A stretch of 64,000 nt of DNA from Nymphaea colorata. Taxonomy: Eukaryota > Streptophyta > Magnoliopsida > Nymphaeales > Nymphaeaceae. Location: assembly GCF_008831285.2 (NCBI RefSeq), contig NC_045142.1, positions 18,539,354 through 18,603,353 of the forward strand, written 5' to 3'. The position numbers and the translations under genes are program-made. Below are positions 22,468-34,754 of the stretch, piece by piece. The notes under the pieces are model-generated. The model was not told the DNA's origin. It searched no databases and saw only the letters and a program-made list of their open reading frames with translations. Position 1 is the stretch's first letter, and every line of letters starts with the position of its first letter.

Positions 22468-24750
22468 AATTTTATAAATTAAGATTTTTTAAAAATTATA
22501 TACATGTCAATTTAAAAATTTTGAAAGTGTAAGCCGCCCTTTCTCTCCGTCCTTGATTCTTGAATAGCAACACTTAGAGATTTGGAAACGGGGGTACTCC
22601 ATCACAATGCCAAGGACAACTGGTGATTTGGATCGAACCCAGTTCTATCATATTAGATCTAAGTGGATTACGTGTAATCATGGAATCTGGATCTAAGTCC
22701 CTGTTCAAACTCTATTTTTTAAATTCACATTTGGATTCAACTGGCAGATTCAGTGATGTGTTATCGCTCGATTCTTCATCCGATCTGAATCGGTTATCCA
22801 GGTCGAATTGGAACATAAAACTGCATATCAACTTTGAATCCGGCTTGTTTCGGCTCAATCAGATTCGTTTTAAGCATTTTAAATTTGAAATCGACTCTAT
22901 TCTTTGAAGCCGAACGTAGACTCAACTAGCATGCTTCGGTATTATGGAATCAGGTCGAATCGGATCTAACTCGAATTGAGTTATCAAATTGAAACCCGGC
23001 AGTAATCAAATTAAATTTGATCTTACCATTTATTCAGACACACGAAATCGAAACCTGCCCCACAGTAATATAGAAATTTTCACTAAACAGGATTAAGGAA
23101 GTGTTTTGGGTGACACTCTGAAAAAACCTGGTTTTGTGAAAAAACCTGATTAAAAACTAAGTTTTGTAAACTTCGCTTAGATGACAAGTGAAAATTTTAG
23201 TTTGGAGGTAAAAGTTAGTCTTACTTAAAAAACATGACAAAAGAGATGGGGTTTTCAGGCTTTCATGAAATGAAAACTTGGTTTGGCAAAACCTGGTTCT
23301 AATAAAAACCCACATCCAAATGTTCTTGAAATGGTGTTTTGGAACAAAGCCAGGTTTCATGTATGTTGTCAGCCAAACGCCTCCCAAATCTTAATGAAAT
23401 AATAGAAAGACAGTTGGGTTCTTAATTTCAAAATTTAGCATATTTTGAGCATCACTGTTTATCCCCAAGAAATTATGACAAACCAATAAATGAAATTACC
23501 AGCGTTACGTTTAGATGACACCCCGAAAAGGCATGTATGGATGACGGTCAAAACAGTGGTGTAGCGATATTTGCCCACACTAGCCTCACAAAATTAATTT
23601 AATATAAATGTTAATGTTTTGATATATTTGATTGCTATACAAGTAAGTGACTTAAAGAAATTAAAGGTATTGAATGAGTGCCCCAACAAAAAAAAAAAAA
23701 AAAAAAAAACTGACTCACTAGTGGGTCAAAACCTCTTTAGACAAAACATTGTCTTCAAAAGAGAGTGAATAACCTAACCCCTTCCTGAAATCTTCCACAA
23801 AATACATTGTTTCTAGTTCTTGCGAAACATACAAACAAAGTTTTGAAAACTGGTTAGAAAACCAACTTTTGATAAAATTTTATTTGTAAGAACTAAGTTT
23901 TTTAGGGGTTTCATCCATATGCTACCGTAGTGATCGCCATAGAACAATCAAACATTGATTTGAATGTGTTGATTTCCATTCCCCATGTTAGATACCACCC
24001 TATTGTTTATGTTTTTTTCAAACATGAAAAGAAAGAGCAAGTAACAATTAAAATTGAGATGCAAGATAGCCATTGTCAAATAAGTAGGACAAAGTTACTT
24101 TATATATTTTGGTATAAATTTAAATCTTATTGCGCATAATTAATTACATCCTTTTTTTTAGATGGAAGAAACAAAGATGGAACTATTGAGATAGTCATTT
24201 CTTTATCTAACATACATGCTTCTTTCATTTGAACCAGCCATTGGACCTCTTGGTAGTCTGCTTATTTCATAACAAGGCTTGTATCGAAATTGTTTGATTC
24301 CTATTGATGTCATTATTTGAGAGTTGAGTTCAAGAAGGTGTTGTAGACAAGTAAAAGAAGTATTTTCTCATAATGTTCATAGGAGAGTCAAAACTATCAC
24401 CTAACCCCTCATCTATCTAAAGTAGATGACCTATTTATGTGCCTCGAAGTGTAGTTCGGACCTGGTTAAATTTACATTTTTTTTGCAGTACAAAGAATTA
24501 ATAGTATGAAGATTTTGAACATAATTAGCTGCTTACCTACCATTGTGTCAACCTCTTCACAAAAATAAATCATGAAGAGTTATTCAATCCACCTAAAATA
24601 AATATACTTGGTGGTTGTCCATCCCCCTCCCCCTTCTCTCTCTCCCTCCGTGCAGGTGCAGCGATTGAAGAAGGTGTAAACGGCAAAATTTAAACAAAAA
24701 AAGAAAAATCCTTACCACCTAAAAAATATAAGTACGAGTCTCAAACTCAT
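22468..24750. other. Intergenic, MITE candidate but no gene
   Basis: No supported exon. A poly-A run of about 23 bases lies near 23687. The segment 23099-23390 may be a small TIR element (listed separately). Open frames here are short and low in information. Confidence 0.55.
23099..23390. mobile_element. Candidate small TIR element
   Basis: The left end 'gaagtgttttgggtgacac...aaacctggttttgt' matches, imperfectly, the reverse complement of the right end near 23330-23390 (GGCGTTTGGCTGACA...AAACCTGGCTTTGT). The interior repeats 'aaacctg' words. No clear target duplication was found. Confidence 0.4.
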
Positions 24751-25257
24751 GAAACTCGGATGCGTATAAAGCGTAGCGGAAAAAAAAAAAAAGGAAAAAT
24801 GAGAGATTGTGTAAGGAAAGGAAAGGGCAAAATCGGTGGCTGCCCACAATACCCTTCACGTATTTTTCTTCAACCAACAAAACGAAGAGGAAAGCCGAGG
24901 CCTCCTCCACCGCTGGACACCCGTTTCCTGAGAAGGTACGTTCTTCAGCTTCTTTTCTTCTTCTTCTTCTTGCTGCTGCTGCTCCTCCCCGTCCTCCCTG
25001 GTTTCCTTCTGTTTTTTTTTCTTCTTCTATGTTTTCGTTTTCTTTTCTTTTTTTTCTCTTTGTGGCGACGGAGACCGGGCCTCCTCCCTGTCCTCCCTGG
25101 TTTCCTTCCGTTTCGTCTTCTTCTTTTCTTTGTTTTGAATCTCTTCCCTAGCCTACCACCGTCACCTCCTCCTGCGCCATTTCTCCTCCCATCCGTGACA
25201 AGGTCTTTCTCTCTTTCTCCCTTTCTCTCTCTTATTCGTTGTTTTATGATGGCATGT

Positions 25258-25335
25258 TATATGAGTGGACATAACCTTATGGTTGATGGGGGCTTCACCA
25301 TGTGCGACTCTATCTTCAATGTGTTCAAGAAATAA
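25258..25335 (+). pseudogene. C-terminal fragment of a short-chain dehydrogenase (SDR)
   Basis: The frame reads YMSGHNLMVDGGFTMCDSI... and stops at 25335. GHNL(V/M)VDGGFT is the well-known C-terminal signature of plant classical SDRs (secoisolariciresinol dehydrogenase/momilactone synthase type), which are NAD(P)-dependent oxidoreductases. Nothing upstream resembles the Rossmann fold or YxxxK site, so only about 25 residues plus 3' UTR-like sequence remain. The last 16 codons recur at 25587-25634 through a tandem duplication. Confidence 0.6.
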
Positions 25336-25885
25336 AATATAAACTGTGTTTTCCATAGTGTGGAATACCCTTTGATTTGAGATAATAATCATGTTATTTA
25401 AACTGAAGGCAGTGTTTAGTCAATGTGAATAAATGTGTGCTTAGTGGGGGGAAGTCAGGCCGCCTAGAGTTGCAGCTTATGGATGTAAAACACCACTAGG
25501 ATCAGATTTTCCTTGGTTGCCGTACCACCATTAGCATACTGGAATGCTTGTCAAGGAAACTACTTAAGTCTCTGGTGTTTGTTACTGGGGGCTTCACCAT
25601 GTGCGACTCTATCTTCAATGTGTTCAAGAAATAAAATATAAACTATGTTTTCCATAGTGTGGAATACCCTTTGATTTGAGATAATAATCATGTTATTTAA
25701 AGTGAAGGCAGTGGTTAGTCAATGTGAATAAATGTGTGCTTAGTGGGGGGAAGTCAGGCCGCCTAGAGTTGCAGCTTATGGATGTAAAACACCACTAGGA
25801 TCAGATTTTCCTTGGTTGCCGTACCACCATTAGCATACTGAAATGCTTGTCAAGGAAACTACTTAAGTCTCTGGTGTTTGTTACT
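25288..25885. repeat. Tandem duplication, 2 x 299 bp
   Basis: The units 25288-25586 and 25587-25885 are almost identical, differing at only a few bases (for example 'aaactgtg' against 'aaactatg'). They start inside the SDR-like fragment and include its stop and following sequence. The high identity points to a recent event. Confidence 0.92.
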
Positions 25886-26749
25886 GTGAACCAGATGACC
25901 TGTTTTCTGTGTGTTTCGTCAACAACGTCCGTGGTTTTTTTCCTTTTGTTGGTCCAGTCTGAGTACTTATATGCTTCTAGTTTTATCTTACCTATCTTTG
26001 TCGATGTTGCTCTCGTCTTGCTTCAAGTACTGCAGCAGTAAGAGATTCAAGTACTTATTCCAAATTCAGCAGAACTGAAGGACTGATCAGTACTATCGTC
26101 ACTTGTTAATCGTTCTCCAATTTCTGGTTAGCTTTTCTTCACCATGAGATGGAGAAGAAAAGCTCCATTAGAAAAAGAGAGGGAGAGTAAGCAGACCAGA
26201 ACCTAGACCCAAAAATTATTAATTTGTTATGTTTCCATGTACTGATAGATTTAATTGAGATGTCCGCAACTAGTATTTCACATAGATGAGTTGGATTAAA
26301 ATATGGGATCCTGCAACTGTTGGTTGTCCTGAACCTGATCTGCATTTAACCACACACTGGTGGTTGTGTGGCTGTGAATTGTGTTGAGGGGGAGTTGGGT
26401 CAGGTCTGCCATTTACCATATCTAATTTATTTGGATCTTCCTTAACCAGACTCAAATTCAGGTTCAGACTTGAAATGATGAATCTGAAGTAAAGGGTCTG
26501 GTTTTCCGGCCCACAAAATCTGATCCGTGTAACAAAAAAAAAAACGAGATTTTTTAATCATGAAACATAAAGTTCGCATGCTTATGGTTAGTTTAATTTA
26601 AAAAACCACATGTGATTTGATAGTGCAGATGCACACACCACACACATATACACCCCAACGAGGATATGCAACTTTTCTAGGCAGATGCTTTTTCGCCAAG
26701 GTCTCTTGGGCAGATGAGCAAGGTGGGATGGGCATTATCGTGTTTTTTC

Positions 26750-27023
26750 TGAAACCTCTCATTCTTTTATTAAACATTTTGACCGTTAGGGGTATTATTG
26801 TAAAATATTATAAATTCTATCCTTTCCTTTCCTTTATGTAGTCCAAACAAACATGATTTTTAGTCTTTCATTTCCTTTCTATCCAAACAAACTTTTTAAT
26901 CAACTCTTTCCTTTCCTTTCCATTCCATTCATTTCTCTTTCCTTTCTCTTCCCTTCCCTTTCCTTTCCCTCCCTTTCCCTCCCTTCCTTTCCTTCCCTTT
27001 CCCTCCAAACAAACAAAGCGTAA
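26750..27023. mobile_element. Truncated Harbinger end upstream of RRP41
   Basis: From 'gaaacctctc' at about 26751 to 27020 the sequence matches the right arm of the Harbinger pair at 13763-14012. It includes 'ggggtattattgtaaa' and the TTTCC tract, and ends with a TIR-like CCAAACAAACAAAGCG followed by TAA. No left TIR was found, so it is a truncated end or a decayed MITE. It abuts the RRP41 first exon. Confidence 0.65.
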
Positions 27024-27029
27024 AGTCGT

Positions 27030-27150
27030 GTTTCACTTCCTTGTTGTCATCATCATTTCTCTTCGCATTCTCGCGAGCTCTAGCATCTCGATTGCTCGCT
27101 TTAGTTTTCCCCCTCTACCGCCGTCATTCGAGCGCAGTGGCAGCTTCAAG
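27030..27150 (+). promoter_or_regulatory. Probable RRP41 5' UTR exon
   Basis: A CT-rich, GC-raised stretch ends in a good donor (TTCAAG then GTATGA at 27150/27151), about 2.3 kb before the RRP41 ATG. A likely acceptor near 29378 (ctctttccgtgtag) would join it to the first coding exon. Leader introns are common in plant housekeeping genes. The assignment rests on composition and splice signals. Confidence 0.4.
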
Positions 27151-28812
27151 GTATGAATCCGCTGCCCTCCTCTTCCTGCTTCCGTTTCTTATTTTCCTAC
27201 TTCCTCCCTTTTTTACTGCTGTATTCTTTCCTTTCTATTTTCTCACGTGTTCTTCTCGTTTCTCTTCCATGGCCAGTCGGCAGCCGAGGAGGGATGAATA
27301 GGGAGAGAGGCGATGGCGCCATGTCTCCTTCTGACGAGAGAGAAAGGCAGCCGAGATTGCGACCTTCTCTGTGTTGCAATGCAGAACTCTGGAATACTTG
27401 TTCAGTCTAATATCTGATTTTTTTCCCTATTGGGAATAGAATTTTGGGATGGTAATGCTTCAAGGCGCGAGGCCGGTGCGAGTTAGGCATGAGCGTGTCA
27501 AGGCGTGCTACGCGTTCGGGCATGGGTTTTCTTTTTAACTAAAGAAGTGTTGATTGTTTTTCTCATCGTTATTCGGTCCTGCAAGCCGCAACCCCGTTCT
27601 CTCTCTCAACGGCCGAACAAGGTTTCTGAACGCAGCAGGATTTGTCTTGCCAGCGTCGCTTTCCTTCTCCCTCTCTCTCTCTCTCAAAATTAAGAGTCAG
27701 CCGCCAGCAATGGCTGGTTGGCGACAATAGCTGCGACATGGAGGAGACCACACTACCGTTCAGCTTCTCCATGGCTCTCTCTCTTTTCCCCTCACTGCCC
27801 ACACCCATCTCTCTCTCATCTTTCTTCCCTATTTTTAATGGAGTTCAGTCATGCTGTTGGTTTTCTTAGCTGCTGTAAAACCTCTGGATGTGGATTTTAT
27901 AAGTGTTCAGTCTTTTCTTGGTTCTGTTAAGCAATTGTAAAACAAGAAATAAGTGGGAATTTGCCCTTTTTGATTTTTTTTTTCCATACAGTAGTTCTGA
28001 TTCTTCTGACAGATGCAATGTATTTTCTAGTTTTTGAGGTGCTAGATTTCAGATTTCCACTTTCATTTTCTGCCAAGAAAAGGCCTATCTTATAGTGTTA
28101 TATGCGGTTTCCATCTCTTATTAAACTATGGATACATTTGTTATTGTTTATCCAATAGAACATGCATTTTTCCCATATTGTATATCATACTTTTGTATTT
28201 TCAAATTCAAACAATGGCTCTGATCATGATTAAACTTGATTACTAATGTTTTTTCTTCTTCAGCAGATCCATCTGATTTCAAAATATAATTTAGCAAATA
28301 AGCAATGGTAAACATATCTATACTTCTATAGTTTAAGATATGGCAGTGTGCGTCTATGTTAACATGATCTGGTATAAGTTTGATATCCGTCTACCCAAGT
28401 TTTCCTAGGACCAAGCAAAATATAAGCACAGGGATTCACATGTGTGTGTGTGTGTTTCGTTTGGTGATTTATGAGCTTATGCCATTGTTCCCAAGCTCAT
28501 TTTCCTTTAAATGTATGATATCTTGCCAATTAGAGAGCACGTTCTGAGTACCTTAGCTACCAGAAATTACAAAAAAAGCTGCATAGATCTGCTCTTGAAA
28601 GTCGGTAAGATTTTCTTTGTTTGTCATGCAACTCAAATGATCTTACCAATGCTACTAGCCCTCAAGTTTCATCATAGTTGGGTACTTGTTTATGCATTTG
28701 TTAAGCAACTGAAAGGAAGTGATGCAATAATGTGTTTGCATTCCTATTTTCCTGAACAATGACTGCCATAATATGACTGAAATATTAAAAGCATGTAGAT
28801 CTGCAATTTCAT

Positions 28813-28976
28813 AACCAGTTTACAAATGTTGGCTTGTCAAGAACATACTAAACCAGTAAATGTCCTTCAAAATTCAGCAACATCATGCTTTCTTAACCAG
28901 TTTACAAATGTTTGGCTTGTCAAGAACACACTAAACCAGTAAATGTTCTTGAAAATTCAGCAGCATTGCACTTTTG
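28813..28976. repeat. Tandem duplication, 2 x about 82 bp
   Basis: 'aaccagtttacaaatgt' and the following 60 bases occur at 28813 and again at 28895 with scattered differences. The repeat lies in the probable RRP41 leader intron and has no coding content. Confidence 0.8.
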
Positions 28977-29416
28977 TGTTGTATAATTTGCTGCATTTGC
29001 CCTCTTCTGTTCAGATGAATGAAGAGAATCTCTTGTTTCATTGTGGTAATGATTTGCCTATATAACAATTTGAGTTGTATTCCTGGATTTTTTGGCTATT
29101 TTACCTTGACAGAATTAAGTGTAAAAGAGAAATAGGTAGCTCTTTTTTTAACTTTGTTATGAAAAGTTCAAGGAACACGATGTTTTGTGAACACATGAGT
29201 TGAATCCACATCTGATATTGAATATTACTACTTTCCTTTGTTTATTATATTCAAATATCTATTTGACAGAAAATCTGAAACCAAGTATGCAAATATTAGT
29301 CATTGAAAGTCCAATTTGTGCCATGCTAATGGCCGTCATTGAAATATTTTAATCCAAGTTTATGCTCTTTCCGTGTAGCCAGTCTTTTTCATCCTTTACT
29401 ATCTTGCTGTGAAGAC

Positions 29417-32363
29417 ATGGAATATGTTAGTCCAGAGGGTCTGCGTTTGGATGGTCGGCGTGCAATGGAGGTAAATCTCTCTCTCTCTCTCTCTCTCTCT
29501 TCCCCTTCTCTCATATTCTGCTTTGGAATGAGTTTCAGATGAGGCAGCTTCGTGCAGAGATGGGTGTTGTAGCAAAGGCAGATGGGTATCACCTTTATAA
29601 TTATATCTAATTTGTTTTAGTTATGAATATTTTTTAATTTCATTTACCTTGTGTTGGAAAGGTTACTGTCTATTGCTTGTAGGGATTGATTCTGTCTCGT
29701 CCCTGCAACTGAGGGCTATCCTCAACAGATATTTTTAGTCAATAACCTTCAAATGCTTTTTGTTTCCCTCTTTCCAGCTCTGCTGCTTTTGAGATGGGAA
29801 ACACAAAAGTAATAGCAGCTGTTTATGGGCCAAGAGAGGTTGGGATCTTTTCAAATGTTTTTCATTTTGTTAAATTGGTTTTGTTGGTATCATTTCTTGC
29901 TATATGGTTATTGCATTTCATTCTAAATAAGATTCTAAATATGTTTATTTTCCTTTCGAATTTGGTTTCATCTGTCTACCTAATTCAGCTAATTTTGCCA
30001 CAATCTATTTTTTACATGAACCACCTTTTGCACGAATAATTTTGGTATTCTGATATTCAAAATCCACACAACTTTCATACAGAACTTGGCAAACTATTTT
30101 TTTGCGAGATAAACATGATTTGTATGCCTGTTCTTTGCAAATGGACTATTCCCGAACACACTCATTCATGTGATGGTTATCAAGATTTAATCACAGACGA
30201 TAGTCACAAATAACATGTTTTTTCGAAAAAAACATGTTAAATGCAAAAAATAAGTCAGCCAAAGAGCGAAAAAATATTTTCTTGGAAAAACCTCAAAAAT
30301 GAAAAAAAAAAACTATAACATGTTTTTTTAACATCTTTTCATTTTGGATGCTTTTCATTTTTTTTTGCATTTTGACGCATTTTTATATATTTTTTTGCAT
30401 TTTTTGCATTCCTTTTACATTGTTCACTACCACATTTTTAAATTTTCACATTTTACTTTTAAGATATTTGTTTTAATTGTTTTAAAATTTGCCGAGATTT
30501 TTTGAGAAAAGCAATCCGTATTATACCCGAGAAAAACCTTGCAGTTTAAAACCGGTAAACGATATTTGTGACTATGATTTTAATTAGTTTGGTATTTGCA
30601 ACCACATTTGAGCTTTCAGCTTATGTTGAGCTTTGTTTGCTTGGGAAATAATTTTTTGCTTTTCTCTGTTTTTTTACATAGTTGTGCAACATTGAACTAA
30701 ACAAGTGCTGATAAATTGAGTGAATCTTTTCTCTGTTTAGGTTCAAAATAAAAGCCAGCAAGTCAATGACCAGGCATTGGTGAGTTTCTGCTTGTGTCTA
30801 TAGTCCCTTCATTTTTTTTCATGTTCACATGTTTGCATCATTTTCCTCATCTTCCTCTTCCCTTTTGCATACAGGTTCGCTGTGAGTACAGCATGGCTAA
30901 TTTTAGCACTGGTGATCGCAACAGGAGACCAAAAGGGGACAGGTTTTATTCATTATGAATCATTTCTAGCTTTTTCTTCTGACATGGTTCTTGCAACTAG
31001 TCACTTTCAAGTGTTAGTTTTCTTTATCTGGAGGGCAGAGCTGTTCTATGATGCTGATGTTGAAATTACTGCATAATTATCATTTGCTTCTATGTTTTGT
31101 TGGTAACAAAGCCACTACTTATTTTGGATGACACAACCACCTGATGCCTTTTTTATCATGACAGGTGTGTGTGTGTGTGTTTTTTTTTGGGAGATATATC
31201 TTCTCTATGCATGATCTTGGACTAGGTGCTATGTCACATGGGTGCGAGGTGCGGGTGCCAGTGGGGCACCTCCAAAAAAAAACTTGGGTGAAGGGGTGCC
31301 GCAAGGGTGTATGTAGTTATGTACACATTTAGTTTATAGATATAAGTATATGTATTCATAATATATATAATTATATGGTTGTTTTTTAGCTTAATCGGGC
31401 CTTTTTTCTTACTTTTAATACTGTAAATAAAGAAAGAGAGGGAGAGAGAGAAGAAAAAAAAAGGGAAATTTTTTTTAAAGGTGAATAAGAGAAGGTGCGG
31501 GTTGCATGTCGGAGCCGCACTCATGTCCAATGCACCTAATCTATGTTCATGTCCTATAACTACTATGTAGAACTTTGGTTGCTGTTTCATACACATGCAA
31601 GTACTGTGACCTAGAATGGGATGAAGTTTTGATAAAGTAATTTGTGATGGATGATCTTGTTGCAGAAGTTGCCTTTTCTTTGATGTAATGCTGCATGAAA
31701 ACATGCTATTAGGCCTTGTTGACTGTCCTTTATTTCATAGAATTGCTAAGTGTGTCAGCTTACAGTATGAGTAATCAACGATACTTTTTTAAAAAATTTC
31801 TAGTCCATTATAGGTATTGGAGTCGACTGATACCGAAAGTCCACATCTTTTTTCTGTTCCTTTCTTGCTCATTTAAATTTATATGCTTTTGGGGCCTTCA
31901 CATTATTCTGTGATCATACTCTTATATTGGGCTCTAGAAATAAATATATTTTTATCCTTAGTGTGTTTGGAAATCCCTCCAAGTTCTATCAGATTTTTGT
32001 AAACGGTTGAACTTGTGAGCTAAATTTTTAGCTTTTTTATCTATGAATTCTAGTGAACTTGATGATCCCTTGTACATTTCTAATCTGTTCTAAAGATGAA
32101 CTTCTTGTTGTGGCAGGCGTTCAACAGAAATTTCTTTGGTCATCCGTCAGACTATGGAAGAATGCATACTAACACATTTAATGCCTCGTTCTCAGGTTGG
32201 GCACTACCCTGATTTGAGTGAGCTGCCTTTTTTTAAGCTTCAATGTTATGATATTCTTGTTTTGAATCTTGTATTGTTGCAGATTGACATATTTGTACAA
32301 GTTCTTCAAGCTGATGGAGGTAATGTACCATGTCATTAGCATTTAATATTTGTGTTTGTGAGT

Positions 32364-32402
<39 letters not shown>

Positions 32403-34720
32403 GCATGCACAACTTCTATGTTGTTAAGATGTTGTTGTCTTTTAGGAACCAGGTCTGCATGTATCAATGCTGCAACATTGGCACTCGCAGATGCAGGGAT
32501 CCCAATGCGTGATTTAGTTACTTCATGCAGCGCTGGGTATCTTAACAGCACTCCTTTGCTTGGTAACCATATTTTGTTTCTGTCTGAAATATGCCTCATT
32601 TTGAATTCCCTATGTGGTGTATCTGTTTATATCTTGTTATGCTTGTTGTTTTCCTGTCAACAGACTTGAACTATATCGAGGATAGTGCTGGAGGCCCTGA
32701 TGTGACCGTTGGAGTACTAGCGAAGCTTGAGAAAGTCACACTTCTCCAGGTTCCCTGATGGAATGTGTTCTCTTCTAACATATTATTATTTTGAGATGTT
32801 ACTATTGTCAGAAATGTTGACATTTCTTTTTCAATGCAGAAAAAGAGAAATTAGAGAAAAATGAAAAAATAGGAAAAAACTGCAATAGTTTGAAAAAAAA
32901 AGAGCCACAGTGAAGCTATCACATTTTAATTATGTTTTCTCATTTTTTTCAGAAAAAATGTTGCTTAATATATTTTATCATTTCAATGTTTCTTTTAATG
33001 TCGTAATAATTATTTTGAATTTTGATTGATATGTTTGTAAGAAAGTTAGTGGGAAACTCAAATTTCAAAATAAACTTCCCAATTAATACCTCGCTGATAA
33101 AAGCCCGACAATGATATTTGTTAGATTGGTTTGCTGATGTGATTTTGCAGTTAAGGGTTAGCTCTACTGGACTGCTGTTGTCTGTCTAGAATTTATTGCT
33201 TTGAAAAGGTTAGTCATGACAGTGTGTACTGATTCCACTAGGAGGATGTAAAGCCTTCCATAGAAACTAGTTGATGCCATAATCAAAGAATAAACTTGTT
33301 GCTGTAAGCATTCATCTCTGCTGTATGTTCATAAGCTTGGTCTGTCTACTGTCAAGGACTCAAGAGTCGAGAGTTATGAATATGCAAGTTGGTCTAACTT
33401 CTGACCTGGAACCGACACATATCATTGGATGGTATTGATTGGGTTAGTCAGGTCTCTTAGAATTCGAAGTTGACCTGAAGTTTGATCGAAGTTATAAATT
33501 TACAGTAACTTGCTTCACACTTTTTTCCCTTGCTAAAATCAATATTACCTGTTCTGCTGGATGTGGTTTCACATTCTTTCTGGTTAAATCTGGATCTCAG
33601 CCTCTAAGGTGGGATCCAAGCCACACATGGATCTGCACCCTATTCTCAAGGAAGGAACGTAGTACTGGATGGAGGATGATGAAGTTCATACCGTACCTGT
33701 CTCCTTTCTATTTAGAGCCAAATTGGTGAAAAGTTTCCATGTCATTTATTTAGTGGTTTATATGGAAAATTATATGAATTGCAGTGTACTAGCAAAAAAA
33801 AAAATGTAGAGTTCTTGAGTTGATAAGATTTACCAAAGCGGGAAAATGGGTTTGGGTGGAAGGTGCAATTTTCTAGAATAACTCAAGTATGTTGGCTATG
33901 TTAAGGAGAAACCCATGAATGCCTGCAAGTCCACCAGAGAACAATTCTCTTGCCTGCACATGAGGTGATCTAAGAAAAGGTTTCAGGAAACTCGTGTCAG
34001 AAATCTGTGCCTAGGTCAAGCAATATATGAGCTTCTACCTATAACATGCTACTCGAAATAATCATGTATCTTCATGATAGAGAACCTTTTTGGAAGAAAA
34101 AAGTTTGTCATCATCTTGTAGAAAAAAAGGGTGGGAAGAATCTTTATCTAGATACCATTACTTTCTTTGCAGGATTTGAACTAGAAGGTCCATATTCTGA
34201 TTTGATTTCCAGAATTATTTATTCAGAGCATACAGCTAGTTCATGGCGACTGGTTGATTAGTCATGTCTTATTCTTGCATGTCATATGAGCAGGGGTAAA
34301 ATAAAGGGTGAAAGTAAGGTGATTATACCAGACATGCAAATCCACGATCAATTTTTGATTTGCTTGTGTTCTTCAGCTATGCATGCATTTTCTAGATTCT
34401 GGTAAAATACATTTGTGCTTGCTTTTGGTGTCTGCTTCGTGCTTCATTTGTATGTGTGTAGAACATTTGGATATTCTTATGCTGGTTTTTGTTTGTCTCA
34501 GATGGACTCGAAATTACCTATGGACATATTCGAGGATGTCATGGAACTAGCAATTGCTGGCTGCAAGGCTGTGGCTAAGTATATAAGGGAAGTACGTGAT
34601 GTTGGCCAGATTTCTGTTATGGACAATTTTCCTATGCATATAAATTTAATGTTTTCTGAATCTTCTGAAATTTAGCAGTTGTGACTGAGTTATTGTTTTT
34701 GTTGTTGGAGTTGGGGTGTG

Positions 34721-34754
<34 letters not shown>

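Noticed and set aside
24760-25257. Long plus-strand frame rich in Leu/Phe/Ser ahead of the SDR-like tail
   Set aside because: The sequence is a CT-rich tract and MITE-like DNA. It has no SDR domain and no domain of any kind, so it is not joined to the SDR fragment as a gene.
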